A DNA stretch of 42,249 nt, taken from the NCBI GenBank assembly GCA_012735405.1, contig JAAYHM010000151.1:1-42249 (forward strand), given 5' to 3'. Shown piece by piece: positions 36,799 to 42,249 of the stretch. Origin of the DNA: Tissierellia bacterium (lineage in GTDB: Bacteria; Bacillota; Clostridia; Tissierellales; Tepidimicrobiaceae). A model generated the notes under the pieces. That model was not told where the DNA came from and searched no databases. It saw nothing but the letters and a program-made list of their open reading frames with translations. Both the position numbers and the translations under genes were made by a program. The stretch's first letter is position 1; each line of letters opens with the position of its first letter.

Positions 36799-39231
36799 TC
36801 ACGTCTTCATTAGTTTATTTATCTTATCATTGTATTTTATCCAAAGTTCTTCTGCATATTCCTCATTGTAACCTTCTATATAAAGATTAAATTTAGGGCT
36901 TTCATCATCAGGCTCTACAAGTACCCATCCCTTATCATCTATAAATCTAACCCCTTTAATAAGTTCTATGCCTTCTTCTCTATCAATACTCAACCTTTTA
37001 ATTATCTTACCTTTGTCATCCCACCTGCAAGGTACTTCCTTTTTAAAATAATGGTATTCTGGTAGCTGATGAACTAATTCATTTACAGATACATCATTTC
37101 CTAGTAAATAATCCAGTATTTTTCCTGTTGCCCATATAGAATCAAAGCTCACAATATACTGGAAATCCTCCTTTTTTTCCTCTATGGTCCTAAGAATATC
37201 GGATATATTTGATTTATTGTAAATAGTCTTTCCCTTGTATTCTTTTGCTATCCTTTCCATAACCCTGGGATAATTATAGGGAACTACAGCTTCCCTAACA
37301 GCGCCAGTTTTAAATCCTATTAACATAGCTAGCATATAGTACCTATGGTCTTCAACAATATTGAAACCATCTGTTAAAGATAATTTCTCACCATCTCCAT
37401 CATAAAAAATACCCATAAAGCCATTTTCCTTTAGTACTATATTCTTTATTGTTTCGATATTCATTTCTTTTTTAAATTCAACAACCCTCACTAAACAGCC
37501 TAAGGTACTTAAATATGTGTTAGCTAAATCTAATATATTTTTAGATGGAGATGAAATAACTATATAGGGTTTTTTGCTTGCTATTTTTTCTCTATTCTTG
37601 ATTTTAGATATACCTTCTTTAAGGTAAATTTGGCTAAAATTATATATATTCATAACTTCTTTTATTTCATGGCCTTGACATCTGATAAAATCTTCCATTA
37701 CATATGTGTTTTCAATTTTTCTTTCTATATTCTTGTCTACATTGGTACCATTTTTGTTTACGAACTCTAAATATATGGTATTTGAATTTGTACAGTCTGT
37801 TCTAACCAGTATACCCCCATCTGCATTAAAATGTTTTACTCCAAACCTGCACATTGGTAAGGTACTATTTTTTATATCTATAACCAAGGCTCCTGTAGAC
37901 ATTATACCTGCTATAATAGAATTTTTTATTAGGATTGAAGAGTTATGTTCATCACTATTTACAACAAAAGTTCCTCTGTTCTCCATAACAGTTGCAAAAG
38001 CTGCACCTAATTTTGATGCTACTTCTGGAGTTATAGTATCGTTTAATTTACCAGATATATTTCTATATCCAAAAAGCTTTTTTGAAGCATTATCTTCCCA
38101 TTTAAGGTTATCCGATATTATCATATTTTCTCCAACAGTTCTGTGAGGCCATACTTTTACCTTTGGTTTTATGGTGCTTAATTTATTTATCCTTGCATAG
38201 GCACCAATAGCAGAACAATCAAATATTCTTACCCTATCTTCCACCTTCACATTATTGCATAGAACAGATTTTCTTAATTCACAATTATTACCAATAGATA
38301 CATTATCCCATATAATACTTCTCTTTATTGAACTGCCTCTTCCAACAAAGCAATTATCTCCTATGACAGCATAAGGCCCTAAAATTGCATCAGATTTTAC
38401 AACAGTGCTTTTTCCAATATAAACTGGAGGATATATTTTTGTCCCTTTTTCAATTATAGTACCTTCGCCTATCCACAAGCTTTCTCCCTTTTTTTCTCCT
38501 ATTAAATTGTGGTAATTTTCATCAGAAAGTATATCTATGTGGGTTTTAATATAGCTATTTAAATCTCCTACATCACACCAGTATTCATCGGTTATATATC
38601 CATACATTGGTACATTGTCTTTCAATAGTCTAGGGAATAAATCCTTACTAAAATCAAAGTTTTCTCCCTTTTTATAGTAACCAAACACTTCTGGTTCTAG
38701 TATGTAAATGCCTGTGTTTATGGTATCGCTAAACACTTCTCCCCAACTAGGCTTTTCCAAAAATCTTATTATCCTGCCATCATCATTTGTAACAACAATT
38801 CCATATTCTAAGGGCACAGATTCTCTTCTTAATATTAAAGTTGCCTTTGAGCCCTTTTCCTTATGGAAATCATAAGCTTTTTTTAAATCTAGATTAGTAA
38901 AGGCATCTCCGCTTATTACAATTATGGTGCTATCCAAGAAATCTTCTGCATTCTTTACACTTCCACCAGTTCCTAGGGGAGTTTCTTCTATGTAATAATT
39001 AAGCTTAACATCAAATTTATCTCCATCGCCAAAATAATCTATAATTGCATTTGGTAAGTAATGTAATGTAACAGCTATATCATCTATATTGTATTTTTTT
39101 AACAGTTAAATTCCATACTCCATTACTGGTTTGGTAAAATTAGGTACCATTGGCTTAGGAAGATCACAAGTTAATGGTCTAAGCCTGGTACCAATTCCTC
39201 CTGACATTATTACTCCTTTGATGACAATCAC
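36799..39231 (-). pseudogene. Sugar nucleotidyltransferase/degenerate phosphohexomutase fusion, broken by an in-frame TAA
   Basis: Reading from 39231 gives KGVIMSGGIGTRLRPLT, the start of a mannose-1-phosphate guanylyltransferase-type enzyme, up to VMEYGI. Then TAA at 39108-39106 (codon 42) interrupts it. The same frame goes on at once with LLKKYNIDDIAVTLHY and stays open for about 770 residues: nucleotidyltransferase (to about 240), left-handed beta-helix repeats (about 250-350), then a phosphomannomutase-like part. GAA to TAA would explain the break. The mutase part has RTDCTNS where TASHNP should hold the catalytic Ser, so it was already degenerate. The start codon is unclear: a GTG at 39231 is in frame but close to its GGGAG. 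It lies just upstream of the glucan synthase gene, so NDP-glucose supply is likely its role. A sequencing error is possible. Confidence 0.82.
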
Positions 39232-39295
39232 ACTCCCTTATTATTTAGTACTATATACTATTTTGTACCTATGGATTATTTTTATACATAAAAAA

Positions 39296-39323
39296 AGCTT
39301 CTAGGAGAATTATCCCAGAAGCT
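39296..39323 (-). terminator. Intrinsic terminator of the phosphoglucomutase gene
   Basis: AGCTTCT/AGAAGCT arms with an inner GGA/TCC, followed by seven T on the minus strand. It overlaps the mutase stop codon and separates that gene from the nucleotidyltransferase/glucan synthase transcript. Confidence 0.85.
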
Positions 39324-41013
39324 ACTTTATAGATTCTATTTTGTCCATAACTTTCTCTTCTATATCCTTTATTTTCTTTTCAGCTAAATTTTTCTTATGG
39401 TCCCTTGTGTAAATATATATTTTAAGTTTTGGTTCTGTACCTGATGGTCTAACAGCATACCAGGAATTGTCATCAAAGAAGTATTTAAGTACATTTGACC
39501 TTGGAGTATCAGTCTCATCTTTCAAATAATCAATAGTTTTTATAAGCTTCATATCGTTAATTTCAGTAATGGGATCTTTCCTGAAAGATTCCATAATCCT
39601 TTCTATCCTTTCGCTTCCCTCAATGCCTTCAAGAACAATTGAAATAAGCTTGTTTAAATAGTATCCATGCTCATTATAAAGTTCTTCTAATACATCTAAC
39701 AGAGTTTTCCCTTGTTTTTTGTAATAAGCTGCCATTTCAACTATTAGCATAGAGGAAATAACCCCGTCCTTATCCCTTACAAAGGTATCATATACATAGC
39801 CTATACTTTCCTCATATCCAAATATGAAAGTATGTTCCTTGGTCTTATCAAATTCATTAGCCTTGCCACATATATGTTTAAAACCTGTAAGGGTTTCGAT
39901 TACCTTTACATTGTATTTTTCTGCTATAGCCTTACTTAAATCTCCAGTAACAATACTTTTAACTATGGCAGCATTCCCTGGAATAGTACCTAATTGGTGC
40001 CTAGTTGATAATATATAGTTAACTAATAAGGCTCCAATTTCATTTCCATTTAAGGACACAAACTCTCCATTTTTTCCTTTAACCATACATCCTACCCTGT
40101 CACAGTCAGGGTCTGTAGCCAATAATATATCTGCACCTTTTTCTTTACCATACCTTTTGGAGTACTCAAAGGCTTTTATATCCTCTGGATTAGGATAACC
40201 TACTGTTTTAAAATCTGGATCTGGATTTTCCTGCTCTGGTACTACAAATACATTTGAAAATCCCCTATCTTTAAGAACCCTTCGTACAAACTTGTTGCCT
40301 GTTCCATTAAGTGGACTATAAACTATACTTATTTTTTTATCTATATCATCCCTTAAGCTTGAATTTATAACTTTTTGTATATAGTCTTCATCTACTTCTT
40401 TATCTATATATTTTATCAATCCTTTTTCTATTCCTTCTTCAAGTCCCATAATATTTATTTGTGAAAAATCTTTAATTTTATTTATATTTTCAAGTATTTG
40501 ACTTGCAATATCATCTAGTATCTGGCTTCCTTCTTCCCAATAAACCTTATATCCATTATAATCCTTTGGATTATGGCTAGCGGTTATGACAATTCCTGAA
40601 ACAGTTCCTAGTTTTCTAATGGTATAAGATAATAATGGTGTTGGTCGTATATCATTAAATAAATATACTACTATATTATTAGCTGCTAAAACCCTTGCTG
40701 CAATAGTTGCAAACTCCTTTGAAAAATGTCTTACATCATAGGCTATCGCCACGCCTCTGTTTCTAGCTTCTTCTCCCTTATTAAGAATAGTATTTGCTAG
40801 GCCTTGGGTTGCTAAGGCTACAGTATATTTATTCATTCTATTTGTACCTGCTCCAATTATGCCCCTCAATCCAGCAGTACCAAAGGTTAAATCCTTATAA
40901 AATCTGCTTTTTATTTCTTCCTCATCATCCTTAATAGCCTCCAGCTCTTTTCTAATGTCAATATCAAAAAATTCATTTGTAAGCCAGTATTTATATTTTT
41001 CTAAATAGTCCAT
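39322..41013 (-). CDS. pgcA: Phosphoglucomutase/phosphomannomutase (PgcA-like)
   Basis: A 563-residue cytosolic enzyme interconverting glucose 6-phosphate and glucose 1-phosphate through a phosphoserine. The active-site loop TASHNPKDYNG, the metal loop DPDCDRVG, the substrate loop GFKHICG and GYEESIGY, and the C-terminal RPSGTEPK phosphate-binding loop are all intact. An ATG at 41034 is in frame, but AGGAGG lies inside that extension and fits the ATG at 41013. It is followed by a terminator and then the nucleotidyltransferase/glucan synthase genes on the same strand, so it is the likely source of Glc-1-P for glucan synthesis. Confidence 0.93.
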   Translation of the reverse strand: MDYLEKYKYWLTNEFFDIDIRKELEAIKDDEEEIKSRFYKDLTFGTAGLRGIIGAGTNRMNKYTVALATQGLANTILNKGEEARNRGVAIAYDVRHFSKEFATIAARVLAANNIVVYLFNDIRPTPLLSYTIRKLGTVSGIVITASHNPKDYNGYKVYWEEGSQILDDIASQILENINKIKDFSQINIMGLEEGIEKGLIKYIDKEVDEDYIQKVINSSLRDDIDKKISIVYSPLNGTGNKFVRRVLKDRGFSNVFVVPEQENPDPDFKTVGYPNPEDIKAFEYSKRYGKEKGADILLATDPDCDRVGCMVKGKNGEFVSLNGNEIGALLVNYILSTRHQLGTIPGNAAIVKSIVTGDLSKAIAEKYNVKVIETLTGFKHICGKANEFDKTKEHTFIFGYEESIGYVYDTFVRDKDGVISSMLIVEMAAYYKKQGKTLLDVLEELYNEHGYYLNKLISIVLEGIEGSERIERIMESFRKDPITEINDMKLIKTIDYLKDETDTPRSNVLKYFFDDNSWYAVRPSGTEPKLKIYIYTRDHKKNLAEKKIKDIEEKVMDKIESIK

Positions 41014-41081
41014 TTTGAACCTCCTAAGCACCATTATTTACCATAAGATTCTTTTACTGGTTTTTTATATTATAACATAAC

Positions 41082-41123
41082 AAAACACTCCCTACCATAT
41101 ATATCATGTGTAGGGAGTGTTTT
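41082..41123 (-). terminator. Intrinsic terminator of the class V aminotransferase gene
   Basis: Fourteen-base perfect arms (AAAACACTCCCTAC and its complement). It lies just downstream of the aminotransferase stop codon on the minus strand. T-rich sequence follows on both strands. Confidence 0.85.
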
Positions 41124-41130
41124 TAATATT

Positions 41131-42210
41131 TTATTTAGCAATACTGGTTACCTTTAGTTTAGCTAGAGCACTAAGAAAAGCCTCTACATCTTCTTTATAT
41201 ACATAACCCATTACCCCAACTCTAAATACATCCTCCTGTAAAGGAGCTAATCCGGTATTAACAATTACACCTTCTTCTTTTAAGCCTTCAACAATTTCTT
41301 TAGCTTTACCTGGTGCGTAAACGGCTGTTAATGTTCTAGATGCATATCTTTCATCCTTTGGAAATATATCGTATCCAAGTTCTCTTATACCTTCTATTAT
41401 TCTGTTTGTATTTTCTTCATGTCTCCTATATACATTGTCTAATCCTTCTTCAAATATCATCTTAAGGGCTTCATCAACGGCAAATACATTATAAACAGCA
41501 GGTGTGTTAGGTGTTTGATTTATTTCTTGAAACTTCCTAGCCTTATCTAAGTCAAAATAATACTTTGGCAGATTTGATTTTTTGGTAGCTGCCCAAGCTT
41601 TTTCACTTAGTGATATAAAGGATAAACCTGCTGGAACCATAAGTGCTTTTTGTGAGCCTGTCAATACTATGTCGATATTCCATTCATCCATTCTCATTTC
41701 AATGCCACCTGCTCCACTTACAGAGTCTGTTACCAATAGAGTATCCTTTCCTTCCAATGCCTTGCCAAAAGCTTTAATATCATTTGTTACTCCAGTGGAG
41801 CTTTCATTATGTATTACAAATAGTCCTTTAGTGTTTGAAGTCACATGCTCCATTACTTTATCTACATCAGCTGCTTCACCTAGATCAAATTTAACCCTAG
41901 TAACCTTTAGTTGGTATGCTTCTGCCATTAATGCAAATTGTTCACTGAAAGTACCTATTACTGGAACTACAATCTCATCTCCAACAGAGAAACAATTTTG
42001 TATAGCTGCCTCCATTGCCCCAGTACCAGATGAAGTTAATATGTAAACTTCATTTTCTGTTTTAAAAATCTTTTTTAAACCTTCCCTTACCCTTTGATGT
42101 ATTTCACAATACTCCTTAGAACGGTGAGATATTGATTTTCTATACATTGCCTTCAAAACCCTTTCTGGTACTGCTGTTGGCCCCACCATCATTACTACTT
42201 CCTTTTTCAT
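41131..42210 (-). CDS. Class V aminotransferase, alanine-glyoxylate/serine-pyruvate type
   Basis: A 359-residue PLP enzyme of the AGXT/PucG/SgaA group. MVGPTAVPERV opens the fold, SSGTGAMEAA binds the cofactor phosphate, VTDSVSGAGG carries the Asp for the pyridine nitrogen, and TGSQKALMVPAG carries the PLP-binding Lys. Substrates in this group include alanine, serine and phosphoserine with glyoxylate or pyruvate. In some Clostridia and Thermotogae a close relative sits beside serA and may serve in serine synthesis; no serA is visible here. GGGGG-type ribosome site before the ATG. The upstream region runs off the window. Confidence 0.9.
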   Translation of the reverse strand: MKKEVVMMVGPTAVPERVLKAMYRKSISHRSKEYCEIHQRVREGLKKIFKTENEVYILTSSGTGAMEAAIQNCFSVGDEIVVPVIGTFSEQFALMAEAYQLKVTRVKFDLGEAADVDKVMEHVTSNTKGLFVIHNESSTGVTNDIKAFGKALEGKDTLLVTDSVSGAGGIEMRMDEWNIDIVLTGSQKALMVPAGLSFISLSEKAWAATKKSNLPKYYFDLDKARKFQEINQTPNTPAVYNVFAVDEALKMIFEEGLDNVYRRHEENTNRIIEGIRELGYDIFPKDERYASRTLTAVYAPGKAKEIVEGLKEEGVIVNTGLAPLQEDVFRVGVMGYVYKEDVEAFLSALAKLKVTSIAK

Positions 42211-42249
42211 ATCCCATCCCCCTATTTACTATTATTAAATTTATTTTAA

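Noticed and set aside
36799-38937. A 712-residue gene starting at a TTG at 38937
   Set aside because: The start would remove the nucleotide-binding GGIGTRLRPLT part, has no ribosome site, and the same frame continues upstream with family sequence to codon 43. It is a fragment of the interrupted gene.

Overview
The window is AT-rich, densely packed bacterial DNA with strong AGGAGG-type ribosome sites, several TTG starts and many bidirectional hairpin terminators. The gene set (NfnAB electron-bifurcating transhydrogenase, iron-sulfur L-serine dehydratase, MATE exporter, FHA/SEDS/PBP cell-wall cluster, heterodimeric ABC exporter) points to an anaerobic low-GC Firmicute of the Clostridia/Tissierellia. 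This is inferred from gene content only. I see no tRNA, rRNA, CRISPR array, phage or insertion-sequence genes.

Layout. 1-4.2 kb: a two-gene heterodimeric ABC exporter (+), then a small Cys-rich zinc-ribbon-like gene (-). 4.2-4.46 kb: a structured RNA on the minus strand with its own sigma-A promoter and terminator, best read as 6S RNA. 4.5-9.3 kb: an FtsH-like protease, two small genes of unknown function, and a divergent pair of RluA-type pseudouridine synthase (-) and NAD kinase (+). 9.3-14.8 kb (-): TetR regulator, FHA protein, FtsW/RodA-like SEDS protein, class B PBP and oligoendopeptidase F, read in that order. 15.0-24.1 kb (+): PspC protein, L-serine dehydratase beta and alpha, then three overlapping or nearly overlapping genes. 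These are a 1612-residue multidomain protein (YqeK-like HD, HEAT-like helices, NadD-like nucleotidyltransferase, possible GNAT, phosphoribosyltransferase-like end), a malate/lactate-dehydrogenase-like protein, and a flavodoxin-like protein with a Cys cluster. 24.1-27.9 kb (-): MATE exporter and NfnAB. 27.9-28.75 kb: a 366-base regulatory region with a perfect FNR-type box, and a hemerythrin-like gene (+). 28.8-41 kb (-): phosphoglucomutase, a sugar nucleotidyltransferase/degenerate mutase fusion broken by one in-frame TAA, and a giant cyclic beta-1,2-glucan synthase. 41.1-42.2 kb (-): a class V aminotransferase.

How the genes fit together. Phosphoglucomutase (Glc-6-P to Glc-1-P), the nucleotidyltransferase (Glc-1-P to NDP-glucose) and the glucan synthase (polymerisation and cyclisation) form a plausible beta-1,2-glucan route, but the middle gene carries a nonsense codon. 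FHA, SEDS and PBP look like a dedicated peptidoglycan synthesis module. NfnAB balances NADH, NADPH and ferredoxin. The hemerythrin-like gene appears to be switched on by an FNR/CRP-family activator at -41.5.

The best candidate for an undescribed system is the three-gene module at 16916-24065, whose first gene overlaps the end of the serine dehydratase alpha gene. Its parts resemble NAD-type nucleotide chemistry (PRTase, NadD-like, YqeK-like HD) next to a dinucleotide-dependent dehydrogenase and a flavoprotein. Several catalytic positions look altered, so the substrate cannot be read from sequence.
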